Shown here in pieces: positions 1-8,634 of a stretch of DNA of 64,000 bases (its first letter is position 1; every line of letters starts with the position of its first letter). Origin of the DNA: DATADD01 sp046262355. Its GTDB lineage: Bacteria; Actinomycetota; CADDZG01; WHSQ01. The notes beneath the pieces are model-generated. The model was not told where the DNA came from. It searched no databases and saw nothing but the letters and a program-made list of their open reading frames with translations. Where the stretch lies: contig JBHEMX010000093.1 of the NCBI GenBank assembly GCA_046262355.1, forward strand, positions 1-64,000, read 5' to 3'. Made by a program: the position numbers and the translations under genes.

Positions 1-1346
1 ATGTAGATCTCGGCCCGACGCGGGTCGCGCGTCTGGCAGTCGGCGAGCTTGCCCGGCAATGCCGCCGACTCGAGCAGTGACTTCCGTCGTACGAGATCAC
101 GCGCCTTGCGGGCCTCGAGACGGGCACGCTGCGCCGAGATCGCCTTGGTACAGATCGCTCGTGCGTCGCCCGGGTGTTCCTCCATGAACTCGGCGAAACG
201 CTGGTTCATGGAAGTCTCCACGAAGGAGCGGATCTCCGTGTTGCCCAGCTTGGTCTTCGTCTGGCCCTCGAACTGCGGGTCGCGCAGTTTGACCGAAACG
301 ATCGCGGTGAGCCCTTCGCGACAGTCCTCGCCCGTGAGCGCCTCGTCCTTCTCCTTGAGGATCCCCTTGGAGCGCGCGTAAGACGTGGTCACGCGGGTGA
401 GCGACCTCCGGAACCCCTCCTCGTGCATCCCACCCTCATGGGTGTTGATGTTGTTCGCGAACGTGAACACCGACTCGTTGAAGGAGCTCGTCCACTGCAT
501 CGCGATCTCAAGTTCGTGCTCCTTCGCGGTCGTTTCGAGGTAGGCGATGCGCTTGTGCACCGGCTCACGCGCCGCATTGAGATGCTTGACGAAGTCGACG
601 ATCCCGCCCGTGTAGCGGAAGGTCTCCTGAACCTCTGGCTCGACCCGCTCGTCGATGAGCCGGATCTCGAGGCCCCGGTTGAGGAACGCCATCTCTCGCA
701 TGCGCTGCACGAGCGTGTCGAAGCGGAACTCGCGCTCGTCCGTAAAGATGTTCGGATCCGGCCAGAACGTGACCGTCGTGCCCGTGCTGCGCTTCCACGG
801 CTTGACCTTCTCGAGCTTGGCGAGCCGCCGCCCGCGCTCGTAGGACTGTCGCCACAGGTGCCCGTCGCGCGCGACCTCGATGTCGAGACGCTCGGACAGG
901 GCGTTCACCACCGAGACGCCGACGCCGTGCAACCCGCCCGACACCTGGTAGCCTTTGCCCCCGAACTTGCCGCCCGCGTGCAGGGTCGTGAGCACCACCT
1001 CGACCGCCGTCTTGCCTTCGCCCTTGACCATGTCGACGGGGATGCCGCGGCCGTTGTCGGACACGCGGCACCCGCCGTCGGCGAGGAGTTCGACGGTGAT
1101 CCGGTCGCAGAAGCCGGCCATGGCCTCGTCGACCGCGTTGTCCACGACCTCGTAGATGAGGTGATGGAGTCCTCGGATACCGGTGGACCCGATGTACATG
1201 CCGGGCCGCTGCCGCACCGGGTCCAGGCCCTTGAGGACCGTGATGTCCTGAGCCGTGTAGGACGGTTGCCGATCCGTGCCGGTCGCGGCCGATGACGCTT
1301 TAGGCGAGGTTGACCTCCTTGATCCCTGCGGCTCTGTCGCCGCCAC
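1..1346 (-). CDS. gyrB: DNA gyrase subunit B, N-terminal part (3' end outside window)
   Basis: ATPase subunit of DNA gyrase, which introduces negative supercoils with GyrA. About 448 codons are present; the C-terminus lies beyond position 1. Visible are the GHKL ATP-binding motifs VVDNAVDEA and GGKFGGKGYQVSGGLHGVG, the GMYIGS segment near residue 50, and at the edge the TOPRIM-preceding LPGKLADC segment. The reading frame has no ATG before GMYIGS. I chose GTG at 1346 because AAGGG lies 4 bases upstream and GGAG about 11, giving an N-terminal extension of about 50 residues. It is last in the dnaA-dnaN-recF-dciA-gyrB order, 147 bases after dciA. The start is the only uncertain point. Confidence 0.95.
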   Translation of the reverse strand, partial: MAATEPQGSRRSTSPKASSAATGTDRQPSYTAQDITVLKGLDPVRQRPGMYIGSTGIRGLHHLIYEVVDNAVDEAMAGFCDRITVELLADGGCRVSDNGRGIPVDMVKGEGKTAVEVVLTTLHAGGKFGGKGYQVSGGLHGVGVSVVNALSERLDIEVARDGHLWRQSYERGRRLAKLEKVKPWKRSTGTTVTFWPDPNIFTDEREFRFDTLVQRMREMAFLNRGLEIRLIDERVEPEVQETFRYTGGIVDFVKHLNAAREPVHKRIAYLETTAKEHELEIAMQWTSSFNESVFTFANNINTHEGGMHEEGFRRSLTRVTTSYARSKGILKEKDEALTGEDCREGLTAIVSVKLRDPQFEGQTKTKLGNTEIRSFVETSMNQRFAEFMEEHPGDARAICTKAISAQRARLEARKARDLVRRKSLLESAALPGKLADCQTRDPRRAEIY

Positions 1347-1493
1347 AGCGCCCTTCTCCGCGAGGCGCGACGTGCCTGCTCCTGGAGCCGTCTCGGGTGC
1401 CCCGAGAAGCCTGGATAAACCGAGGGCGGTACTCCAGAATCATAGCATCTAGCTGGGGTTTTCCCTTTCTGGAGGGTGGGTTGAAGGGTTCGT

Positions 1494-1934
1494 TCACGGG
1501 CCCGACGACCGCCTCTGCACCCACGCTCGTCGGGCTCGCTCGAACGCCTCGGCGGCGTCGCGCGGAGCGGCTCGCAGCGGCAGGGGCTTTCTCTCGGCCG
1601 ACGGCGTCGCGACGCCCTCGTCGCGCCGCCGGCGAGGGCCCGTCCACACGCGCACCTCCGTCACGAGCGGACGCCCGAGGGCGGCGTTGGCGCGCTCCTT
1701 GATCGCCTCGCCGAGATAGCCGACCTCCGTCGCCCACGCGGGCGAATCGACGCGCACCCTCAGCACGCCGTCTCGCAGCGAACTCGGCTCCGCGTGCTGC
1801 GCCAGCGGCGCGCCCACGACCTCTTCCCAACGGGTCCACAGGCGCCCGGTAGAGACGGCATGGCCGAGGCCGAGCCTGCGCCCGGCGCCGTTGAGGAGGT
1901 CTGCGAGGCGCGTGGGGCCGGCGCGGTCACCCAT
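1494..1934 (-). CDS. dciA: DciA-like DUF721 protein
   Basis: Small basic protein of 146 residues of the DUF721 family. In many bacteria, including mycobacteria, this family (DciA) helps load or operate the replicative helicase DnaB. The family core is visible from about residue 8: RLADLLNG, then RLWTRWEEVVG and a segment ending LRVRVDSPAWATEV (the conserved SPAWA-type motif). The tail is rich in Arg and Pro and looks disordered. ATG at 1934 overlaps the end of recF by 8 bases, implying translational coupling; an upstream in-frame ATG at 2051 would lie deep inside recF and gives a non-family N-terminus. The position between recF and gyrB is the mycobacterial Rv0004 position. Confidence 0.85.
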   Translation of the reverse strand: MGDRAGPTRLADLLNGAGRRLGLGHAVSTGRLWTRWEEVVGAPLAQHAEPSSLRDGVLRVRVDSPAWATEVGYLGEAIKERANAALGRPLVTEVRVWTGPRRRRDEGVATPSAERKPLPLRAAPRDAAEAFERARRAWVQRRSSGP

Positions 1935-3096
1935 GCGCCGAAAGCCTTCCCGCCTCGACCTCCACCACGAGGTCGGCTCCCGCCGCATCCACGGCGCCCG
2001 GCTCCGCCGACGACAGCAGAACCTGGCCCAGCCCCCGGACTGCACCGGCAAGCCACGACCGGCGCGCGGGGTCGAGCTCGGAGAAGACGTCGTCGAGCAG
2101 CAACACGGGTCGCTGACCTAGCGTGGCGGTGATGAGGTCGGATTCCGCGAGCTTGAGCGCCAGCGCCGCCGTGCGTTGATCCCCCTGCGATGCGAACGAG
2201 CGCGCCTCGAGCAAGCTTCCTGCATCGTTGCCGTGAGACGACAACCGGACCGCGACGTCGTCCCGCTGGGGACCCACGAGCGACACGCCCCGCTCGATCT
2301 CCTTGGACCGAGCCGCGGCCACCGCGTCGGCCAGCGCTTTGCCGAGCCGCGGCTCGAGCCCGCCTCCCGGGTCCTCGAGCGCCGCAGTGCAGGCGTCCTC
2401 GTCCACCCACGAGCTGACGTAGCCAAGTGCGAGAGCACCTCCGCCGGCTATCTCCGTGTAGCGCCGGCGCGCATGGGGAGTGAGAGCACCCAGGGCCTCG
2501 AGTCGCGCGGCGCCCAGGGCCGCTCCGATCCGACATAGCGACTCGTCCCAGACCTCGAGGGTCCCGTGGACCGCGCCGGAGCGCCCGCTCCGCGGCATCG
2601 TCTTGAGAAGTGCGTTGCGCTGCCTCAACACGCGCTCCCACTCCTTGCGCAGCCCGTCGCGCGCCGGCCGGAGCTTAACCACGAGGTCGTCGAGGAACCG
2701 GCGCCGACCCTCGGGAGAGCCCTTGATGAGCGAGAGCTCGTCGGGCCCGAAGAAGACGGTGGTGGTGACCTCTCCGAGGCCTCTGGCCCCGGACACAGGA
2801 GTCCTGTTGACGAGGGCTCGAGACCCTCGCCCCGGCCGCAGTTCCAGGTCCACCTGGAGCACGCGCGACCCTCGTGCCACTCGTCCATGCACGAGGGCAC
2901 GCTCGGCCCCGGCGCGCACCAGGGCCGCATCCGGCGCGCGCGGGGAACCCAGGCCGCTGAGGCAGTGGATCCCCTCGAGAAGATTGGTCTTGCCCTGCGC
3001 GTTACGGCCGATCACGAGGTTCAGTTCCTCCGCGAGCTCTATGTCGACACGTCGATAATTGCGGAAGTCCTCGAGCGCCAGGGCCTCTACACGCAA
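1927..3096 (-). CDS. recF: DNA replication and repair protein RecF
   Basis: SMC-like ATPase that binds single-strand gaps and helps load RecA. It has 389 residues, the usual length. The Walker A motif GRNAQGKTNLLEG lies near residues 30-42. An ABC-like signature region (SFASQGDQRT) and Walker B (LLLDDVFSELD) are in the C-terminal third. The start is TTG at 3096, 4 bases after the dnaN stop. It sits in the classic dnaA-dnaN-recF operon. Confidence 0.96.
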   Translation of the reverse strand: MRVEALALEDFRNYRRVDIELAEELNLVIGRNAQGKTNLLEGIHCLSGLGSPRAPDAALVRAGAERALVHGRVARGSRVLQVDLELRPGRGSRALVNRTPVSGARGLGEVTTTVFFGPDELSLIKGSPEGRRRFLDDLVVKLRPARDGLRKEWERVLRQRNALLKTMPRSGRSGAVHGTLEVWDESLCRIGAALGAARLEALGALTPHARRRYTEIAGGGALALGYVSSWVDEDACTAALEDPGGGLEPRLGKALADAVAAARSKEIERGVSLVGPQRDDVAVRLSSHGNDAGSLLEARSFASQGDQRTAALALKLAESDLITATLGQRPVLLLDDVFSELDPARRSWLAGAVRGLGQVLLSSAEPGAVDAAGADLVVEVEAGRLSAHG

Positions 3097-3100
3097 AGCC

Positions 3101-4231
3101 CTACGAGAGACGAACGGGCATCAGCAGGTACGTGAAGCGCGCGTCGTTCTCGCCCCTCAGGATCGCCGGCTTGAGACCGTCTCCAGCCTCCAGCACGAGC
3201 CGCTCTCCCTGTATCGCCCCCGCTCCATCGGACAAGAAGCCGGGGTTGAACGCGATCACGAACGACTCTCCTTCAAAATCCGCGTCGATCACCTCCTGGC
3301 CCTCTCCGACTTCCGGAGTGTGAGCCGATATCTCCAGCTCGCGACCCAGGTGCAGCTTGACGGGCATGTTGTTCTGCGCCAGAAGCCCGACCCTCCTGAC
3401 GACCTCCAGCAGGACCTCACGGTCGACCGTGAGTGCGTTCGCGTACCCTTCCGGAAGGAGCTGCCTGTACTTGGGGAATTCTCCTTCGATGAACCGGGAG
3501 CCGATCGACGCCGCCTCGACCTCCTGGTCGCGCGCTAAGAGCGAGAACACGATCAGGTTGTCGCGCACCACCGCGCGGATCGATCCCGCCCCGCCCTGCA
3601 ACGCCCGCTGTAACTCCCCCAGGGCACGCGCCGGAAGAACCACTCGGCGCGGCTCGACCGGTCCTCCCGAGAAATCGAGGCTCTTGATCGCCAGCCGATA
3701 CGAGTCCGTGGCCACCAACGTCAGGGTGCCCGCCTCGATCTCCCACAGGACGCCGGTGAGGATCTGCCGGCTTTCATCGGGAGAAGCGCTCCGAACCACC
3801 TGTGACAGCGCGGTTCCGAGAGAGCTCGAGTCGAGCTCGATCTCTATGGCGCCGCTCTCCTGCTCGTCCTCGATGGGCAGTCCGGGGTAGTCCTGGGACG
3901 ACAGAGCCTTGACCCGGAAATGGCCACGGCCCGAACCGATCTCGACCTCCGCGTCACCGCTGGCGAGAGACACCTGTCCCGGCGACAGGCTGCGAGACAT
4001 CTCACCAATCAACCGCCCCGGCACGATCACGACCCCGGGCTCATCGACGCTGGCGGTGAATGCCGTCTGCATGGTCAGCTCGAGGTCCGTGGCGGCCACC
4101 GCTACTCGTCCCTCCTCGGAGGCGTCTATCTTCAGGCCCGAGAGGACCGGCAGGGTCGCTCTGTTCGAGATCGCTCTCGAAGCGAACTGGACCGCGTCAA
4201 GCAGGTTGTCGCGCTCGCAGCGGAACTTCAT
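3101..4231 (-). CDS. dnaN: DNA polymerase III beta sliding clamp
   Basis: Processivity clamp of the replicative polymerase. It has 376 residues and starts MKFRCERDNLLDAVQFA, typical of actinobacterial DnaN. The three-domain clamp pattern is visible: RATLPVLSGLKI in domain 1, AIEIELDSSSLGTAL opening domain 2, and the C-terminal TYLLMPVRL tail that closes the hydrophobic partner-binding cleft. It is separated from dnaA by the putative origin at 4232-4504 and runs directly into recF. Confidence 0.97.
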   Translation of the reverse strand: MKFRCERDNLLDAVQFASRAISNRATLPVLSGLKIDASEEGRVAVAATDLELTMQTAFTASVDEPGVVIVPGRLIGEMSRSLSPGQVSLASGDAEVEIGSGRGHFRVKALSSQDYPGLPIEDEQESGAIEIELDSSSLGTALSQVVRSASPDESRQILTGVLWEIEAGTLTLVATDSYRLAIKSLDFSGGPVEPRRVVLPARALGELQRALQGGAGSIRAVVRDNLIVFSLLARDQEVEAASIGSRFIEGEFPKYRQLLPEGYANALTVDREVLLEVVRRVGLLAQNNMPVKLHLGRELEISAHTPEVGEGQEVIDADFEGESFVIAFNPGFLSDGAGAIQGERLVLEAGDGLKPAILRGENDARFTYLLMPVRLS

Positions 4232-4504
4232 CTTGCGCCTCCGATCCTCGAGCTTGCCTCACCAAGATACGTGGGAGAGCGGTCGTCACTGTGGCTTCCA
4301 ACACATCTAAGGGTGAAGAGATATAGATCTCTTCGTCGTAGTAGTAAGGGCTGTGGAAACGGGGGATAAGACCCGAACGTGCTGGTGGGAAAGGCTTTGA
4401 GGAGAGCTTTCGCGGGGTGGATAAAAGAGGAGTATCGCGGAACCGGGCGCGCGCCGAGGTCAAAGCCGGCGGCCCATCCACAAGAGTCAACACCAGAGTA
4501 CGCG
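4232..4504. other. oriC: putative oriC, dnaA-dnaN intergenic region
   Basis: This 273-base spacer is visibly more AT-rich than its surroundings and carries DnaA-box-like sequences. GTGGATAA (reverse complement TTATCCAC) is at 4417-4424, TTATCCAC at 4505-4512 overlaps the dnaA stop codon, and weaker variants lie near 4365 (GGGGATAAG) and 4467 (CATCCACAA). In mycobacteria and Streptomyces the functional origin lies in this same dnaA-dnaN spacer. Gene orientation also switches from minus (gyrB to dnaA) to plus (rpmH onward) close by. The exact unwinding element cannot be fixed by eye. Confidence 0.65.
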
Positions 4505-5905
4505 TTATCCACGGGCGGCTCGTTGACGGATCCTCGCGGTGAGCTCACGCACCTGCTCGTAGCAGCTTTGGTTCTCCTGGAGTTGGTGACGAACCTTGTT
4601 CGTCGCGTAGATGACGGTCGAGTGGTCCCGTCCGCCGAAGCGTTCTCCGATCCGCGGTAGCGAGAGATCGGTCAGTTCGCGGCACAGGTACATGGCCATC
4701 TGGCGAGCGTTGACGAGAGGGCGAGAACGACTCGCGGACCGGATCTCGTCCGTCGTCACGTCGAAGTACTCGGCCGCCACGGAGATCGCGAGGTCGGGGG
4801 TGACGCGCGCTTCGGTGGCGTCCGGGAGAAGTGACTGGAGGACGTCCTGGGTCAGCTCGGGCGTCATCTGGGAGCGCGTCAGCGAGGCATAAGCGGCGAC
4901 GCGGATGAGTGCGCCCTCGAGCTCGCGGATGTTGGTCTGTATCCGGCTCGCGATGAAAGACATGACGTCGGACGGGACGTGGAGGCCTTCGGCCTCGCTC
5001 TTGTTGCGCAGGATGGCTATGCGGGTCTCGAGGTCGGGCGGCTGGATGTCGGTGATGAGCCCCCACTCGAAGCGGGTACGGAGACGTTCCTCGAGGGTCG
5101 CGATCTTCTTGGGCGGGCGATCCGACGTGATGACGATCTGGCTCGCGGGGTGGAGGGCGTTGAAGGTATGGAAGAACTCTTCTTGGAAGCGCTCCTTGCC
5201 CTCGATGAACTGGATGTCGTCGATGAGCAGGATGTCCGCCGCGCGATAGCGGCCGTGAAACTCCGGGATCCTGCGCCGCTGGAGGGCGAAGATGAACTCG
5301 TTGGCGAACTGTTCGGTCGAGACGTAGCGTGTGGTGAGCCCCGGGTGACACTGAGCAACGTAGCGACCGACGGCATGCAGCAGGTGGGTCTTACCGAGGC
5401 CGGCGGCGCCGTAGATGAAGAGCGGGTTGTACGCGGCCGCGGGCGCCTCGGCGGCCGCCAGAGCGGCCGCGTGGGCGAAGCGATTGGAGGAGCCGATGAC
5501 GAAGGAGTCGAAGGAGTACTTGGGATGGAACAAGACGTCGGGATCCTCGCGGGCCGGAACCGCAGGGCCCGCTGTTGCCGAGGCGACGTCGGGGATGTCT
5601 GCCGCTGGATCGTCCACGACCTCGTCTTCGTTCGCGGCCATCAGGGCCACGTCGAGAGGGCGCCGAGCAGACGCCGAGACGACGTCGCGCAGCAGGGTGA
5701 GGTAGCGGGTCTCTATCCACTGCTTGGCGAAGGAGCTCGGGACGCCGAGAACGAGCGTGTCGCCGTCCAAGCCAACGGGCCTGGTGCGGCCGAACCACGT
5801 GCAGAAGTTGCCCTCGGATAGATGTTTCTTGAGGTGGATCGAAGCGTTTTCCCAGATCCCGACGGGCGACACCTCCGCGCCCGTCACACCAGCTCGTGTC
5901 TGCAC
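4505..5905 (-). CDS. dnaA: chromosomal replication initiator DnaA
   Basis: AAA+ initiator that binds DnaA boxes and melts the origin. It has 466 residues. Domain I is at the N-terminus (GNFCTWFGRTRPV), a linker follows, then domain III with Walker A (GAAGLGKTHLLHA) and Walker B (LLIDDIQFIEG), and domain IV with the DNA-binding signature GGRDHSTVIYATNKV. The start is GTG at 5905, preceded by a GGGGGAG purine run. An internal GTG 11 codons later (VSPVGIW) is a plausible alternative because most homologues begin close to the IW segment. The gene is flanked on both sides by DnaA-box-like sites, allowing autoregulation. Confidence 0.97.
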   Translation of the reverse strand: MQTRAGVTGAEVSPVGIWENASIHLKKHLSEGNFCTWFGRTRPVGLDGDTLVLGVPSSFAKQWIETRYLTLLRDVVSASARRPLDVALMAANEDEVVDDPAADIPDVASATAGPAVPAREDPDVLFHPKYSFDSFVIGSSNRFAHAAALAAAEAPAAAYNPLFIYGAAGLGKTHLLHAVGRYVAQCHPGLTTRYVSTEQFANEFIFALQRRRIPEFHGRYRAADILLIDDIQFIEGKERFQEEFFHTFNALHPASQIVITSDRPPKKIATLEERLRTRFEWGLITDIQPPDLETRIAILRNKSEAEGLHVPSDVMSFIASRIQTNIRELEGALIRVAAYASLTRSQMTPELTQDVLQSLLPDATEARVTPDLAISVAAEYFDVTTDEIRSASRSRPLVNARQMAMYLCRELTDLSLPRIGERFGGRDHSTVIYATNKVRHQLQENQSCYEQVRELTARIRQRAARG

Positions 5906-6356
5906 CTATCTCCCCCTTGCTCCGGCAGACTTATCAACAACGTTGCCGTGACCGCCGACGATCGGGCACCCGCCCGCCTTGTGGGGCGGCCCGACGTTGT
6001 GCCGGCGCGGCGGGAGCCGCGGGGTGAGCAGGGAAGAGACTCGATCAACAGGTATATCCACAGCTGTGGAGAACCCAAGCCCTGTCGACGAAGCCGGCAA
6101 AAGCACTCTGTTGCTCGGGGAAGTGCCCGCAGACCCCGCCACGCTGGCTTAAGGCCCGAAACCTGTGGCTATCGTAAGCGGTCGCGGCGCGGCAAAGTCA
6201 AGGGGCAGGTCGAGATCGCGCCGGTGCCCCGGAGGCCCGAGCGCCACGACGTGGATAAACGCGCTTCGTCTATACTTCGTCGGCATTCCGCAAAGCCCCG
6301 GCTATTTCGCGACCATCGTCGCGAGCCATCGAGTGGGCGACCGACCGCGAGGCCCC
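5906..6356. promoter_or_regulatory. dnaA-rpmH divergent intergenic region with DnaA-box-like sites
   Basis: This 451-base spacer lies between dnaA (minus) and rpmH (plus), and I see no gene in it. It holds several near-matches to TTATCCACA: TTATCAACA at 5931-5939, a back-to-back pair ATATCCACA at 6054-6062 and TGTGGAGAA at 6065-6073 that together form a palindrome, and CGTGGATAA at 6250-6258. A TATACT hexamer at 6271-6276 could be the -10 element of the rpmH promoter, about 80 bases before the gene. The cluster fits dnaA autoregulation or a second half of a bipartite origin. Confidence 0.5.
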
Positions 6357-6494
6357 GTGACGAAACGAACCTTTCAGCCCAACAACCGCCGCCGAGCTCG
6401 TAAACACGGCTTCCGGGCCCGGATGAAGACGCGTTCCGGGCGCGCCATCCTGAAGCGCCGGCGCGCAAAGGGCCGCACGCGCCTGTCCGCTTGA
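6357..6494 (+). CDS. rpmH: 50S ribosomal protein L34
   Basis: Very basic 45-residue ribosomal protein, the usual size, starting with GTG read as MTKRTFQPNNRRRARKHG. The family signature TFQPNNRRRARKHGFRARM is intact. It begins the plus-strand run away from the origin and lies 7 bases before rnpA, the universal rpmH-rnpA pairing. Confidence 0.97.
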   Translation: MTKRTFQPNNRRRARKHGFRARMKTRSGRAILKRRRAKGRTRLSA

Positions 6495-6501
6495 ACGCGC
6501 C

Positions 6502-6840
6502 GTGCGAGCCGAGCGGTCACTGCGCACCAGGCGTGAGTTCGAGCGTGCACGCGCCACTGGGATCAGGACCTCGGCGCCGGGCGCTGCGGTGCTCGTGGTG
6601 TGGCGTGCCGACGACGACGTGGCGCGCCTGGGCCTTGCGGTGGGGGCGCGCTGCGGGGGCGCGGTCGAGCGCAACCGGATCAAGCGACGCCTACGGGCGG
6701 CGTTCGAGGCAAGCAAGCCCCCCACGGGAGCCGACGTCGCGGTGCACGCCCGCCCGGCGGCATCCTCGCTTGAGTTCCAAGAACTGGTAAGCATGCTGAA
6801 GCGAGCGTACGAGCGTGCCCTCGGGGGAGGCAAGGCGTGA
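6502..6840 (+). CDS. rnpA: ribonuclease P protein component
   Basis: Protein subunit of RNase P, which matures the 5' ends of tRNAs together with the RNA subunit. It has 112 residues. The conserved RNP motif is visible as GAVERNRIKRRLRAAF (residues about 54-69), and the N-terminal RSLRTRREFERARATG is also family-typical. The start is GTG at 6502, 7 bases after rpmH. The TGA stop overlaps the GTG start of yidD by 4 bases. Confidence 0.95.
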   Translation: MRAERSLRTRREFERARATGIRTSAPGAAVLVVWRADDDVARLGLAVGARCGGAVERNRIKRRLRAAFEASKPPTGADVAVHARPAASSLEFQELVSMLKRAYERALGGGKA

Positions 6841-7070
6841 GCGTTTTCGCCCGGATCCTCGTGGGCCTCCTCGGCGCCTATCGCCGGTGGCTGTCGCCGT
6901 TGTTCGGACGCCACTGCCGCTACGAGCCGACCTGTTCGAGCTATGCGTCCGAGGCGATACGTCGCTTCGGCGCCGTGCGAGGAGTCGGGTTGAGCGTCGC
7001 TCGCATCGCTCGCTGCCATCCCTGGGCCCCGGGAGGCTTCGACCCGGTGCCGGCCAAGAGAGGCGGATAG
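6837..7070 (+). CDS. yidD: membrane protein insertion efficiency factor YidD
   Basis: Small inner-membrane-associated protein of 77 residues that assists YidC/Sec-dependent insertion. The family signature is clear: LLGAYRRWLSPLFGRHCRYEP followed by TCSSYASEAI and RCHPWAPGGFDPVP, including the conserved cysteines. Its GTG overlaps the rnpA stop by 4 bases, and yidC follows 4 bases downstream. Confidence 0.95.
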   Translation: MSVFARILVGLLGAYRRWLSPLFGRHCRYEPTCSSYASEAIRRFGAVRGVGLSVARIARCHPWAPGGFDPVPAKRGG

Positions 7071-7074
7071 GCTT

Positions 7075-8025
7075 ATGGGCATCCCCTTCTTCGAGGTCTT
7101 CGCCACGGCGCTAGCGGCCATCTACAGCGTCGTGCGCGACTACGGGGCGGCCATCATCCTCCTCACGCTGGCGGTGCGGCTGATCCTCCTTCCCCTCTCG
7201 ATCAAGCAGACCAAGTCGATGCGAGAGATGCAGCGCATCGGACCGGAGGTCAAGCGCCTCCAGCAGAAGCACAAGGGGGATAGGCAGAAGGCGCAAGCCG
7301 AGGTCATGGCGCTCTACAAGGAGCACGGCGTCAATCCCCTCGGCGGCTGCGCCCCCCTGGTCCTGCAGTTCCCCGTGCTCATCGCCCTCTACTGGGTCAT
7401 CCGCCAGCCTCTCAACTACATGGACCACCTCAGCAGCTGGGCGCTGCCGCGTGACCTCATGCAGCATGCGCTCGGCGTCCATCGCTTCCTCGGGCTGAGG
7501 CTGGACTGCTCGGCGGCGACGGTGAGGGCGGGCGAGGCGAGCGAGGCGGTTCCGGACGTCGCCTGCGGCGGCGGAGCAGGTTTCGCGGCGCTCCTGCCCT
7601 ATGTACTGCTCATCGCCATCATGGGATTCACCACCTTCTATCAGCAGAAGCAGATGCAGGCGGCCCAGGGCCCGTCGAACCCTCAGGCGCAGCAGATGCA
7701 GATGATGATGCGGGTCATGCCGCTGTTCCTCATGGTCATCGGCTACAGCTTTCCGGCGGCCCTGATCCTCTACTGGACCGTCACGAACCTGTGGACCATC
7801 ACCCAGCAGCGCATCATGCTGCAGAGCTTTCCGCCGGTGATCGGCGACGCAGACCCGAAGCCCTCCTCCGGCAAGCCGCCACCTTCGGGCAAGGGCAGCA
7901 GAGCGCTCCAGACCGGCGCCAAGCCCAGCGTCGGCAAGGCGCCGAGCAAGGGGCGGCGCTCCGGAGACGGCCACAAGGCGCCCGCCGCCTCCTCGCCGTC
8001 GTCCAAGAAGAGGCGCAAGCGATGA
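7075..8025 (+). CDS. yidC: membrane protein insertase YidC/Oxa1
   Basis: Integral membrane insertase of 316 residues, the short actinobacterial form without the large proteobacterial periplasmic domain. Membrane segments are visible near residues 22-42 (AIILLTLAVRLILLPLSI, carrying the conserved hydrophilic-groove Arg), 95-110, and a C-terminal pair around 180-235. QQKHKGDRQKAQAEVMALYKE is the typical cytoplasmic C1 coiled-coil hairpin, followed by GVNPLGGCAPLVLQFP. The tail after residue 260 is Ser/Pro/Lys-rich and basic, as in ribosome-binding YidC tails. The stop overlaps jag. Confidence 0.95.
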   Translation: MGIPFFEVFATALAAIYSVVRDYGAAIILLTLAVRLILLPLSIKQTKSMREMQRIGPEVKRLQQKHKGDRQKAQAEVMALYKEHGVNPLGGCAPLVLQFPVLIALYWVIRQPLNYMDHLSSWALPRDLMQHALGVHRFLGLRLDCSAATVRAGEASEAVPDVACGGGAGFAALLPYVLLIAIMGFTTFYQQKQMQAAQGPSNPQAQQMQMMMRVMPLFLMVIGYSFPAALILYWTVTNLWTITQQRIMLQSFPPVIGDADPKPSSGKPPPSGKGSRALQTGAKPSVGKAPSKGRRSGDGHKAPAASSPSSKKRRKR

Positions 8026-8573
8026 GCGCGCCGGCCCAGGCAGAAGGGCCCGGCGGGGACGCTCCGGAGGCCGCCCCGCGCAGGGCCGGGTTCGACGACG
8101 ATCCCGAGGCGCCGGAGGCAAGCGCCGAGGAGGTGGCTGAGACGGCGCGGGGGTTCGTCGCCGGGCTCCTGGAGACGATGGACCTGGAGGCAGACGTGAA
8201 GTGCCGCGTCGAGGACGAGCGTGCGCTGGTCGAAGTCGAGGGCGAGGACCTCGGGGCGTTGATCGGACGGCGCGGACAGACGCTCGACGCGCTTCAGGAG
8301 GTCACACGAACCGCGGTCCAGCGCCGCCTGCGCGCGCGCGTGAGGCTGCTCGTGGACGTCGAGGGCTATCGCGCCCGGCGCAGGGCTTCTCTCGCCGATT
8401 ACGCCCAGGCCATGGCGCGCCGCGCGCGCGAGCGCGGGACCGAGATCGAGCTCGAGCCGATGAACGCCTATGAGCGCAAGATCGTCCACGACGCCATCGC
8501 GGAGATCGAGGGTGCGGCGAGCTTCAGCGAGGGTGAGGAGCCGAACCGGAAGGTCATCGTCCGGAGCGAATGA
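8022..8573 (+). CDS. jag: Jag/KhpB RNA-binding protein (KH-R3H)
   Basis: 183-residue RNA-binding protein of the SpoIIIJ-associated family. KhpB-type proteins bind RNA and influence cell-envelope growth; the role here is inferred. An acidic N-terminal stretch of about 40 residues is followed by a KH domain with the GRRGQT loop near residue 85 and a C-terminal R3H domain (MNAYERKIVHDAI). The Jag_N domain of Firmicutes is absent. ATG at 8022 overlaps the yidC stop by 4 bases. A longer in-frame ORF reaching into yidC exists, but its extension is not protein-like. Confidence 0.9.
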   Translation: MSAPAQAEGPGGDAPEAAPRRAGFDDDPEAPEASAEEVAETARGFVAGLLETMDLEADVKCRVEDERALVEVEGEDLGALIGRRGQTLDALQEVTRTAVQRRLRARVRLLVDVEGYRARRRASLADYAQAMARRARERGTEIELEPMNAYERKIVHDAIAEIEGAASFSEGEEPNRKVIVRSE

Positions 8574-8634
8574 TGCGTTTTCCCTGGTCAGGGGGCGTTC
8601 CACGATTTACATCGGGCACCGCGGACCCCAGGCG

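Noticed and set aside
174..1295. 373-codon plus-strand open frame
   Set aside because: It is antisense to gyrB, whose motifs are clear; high GC keeps the frame open.
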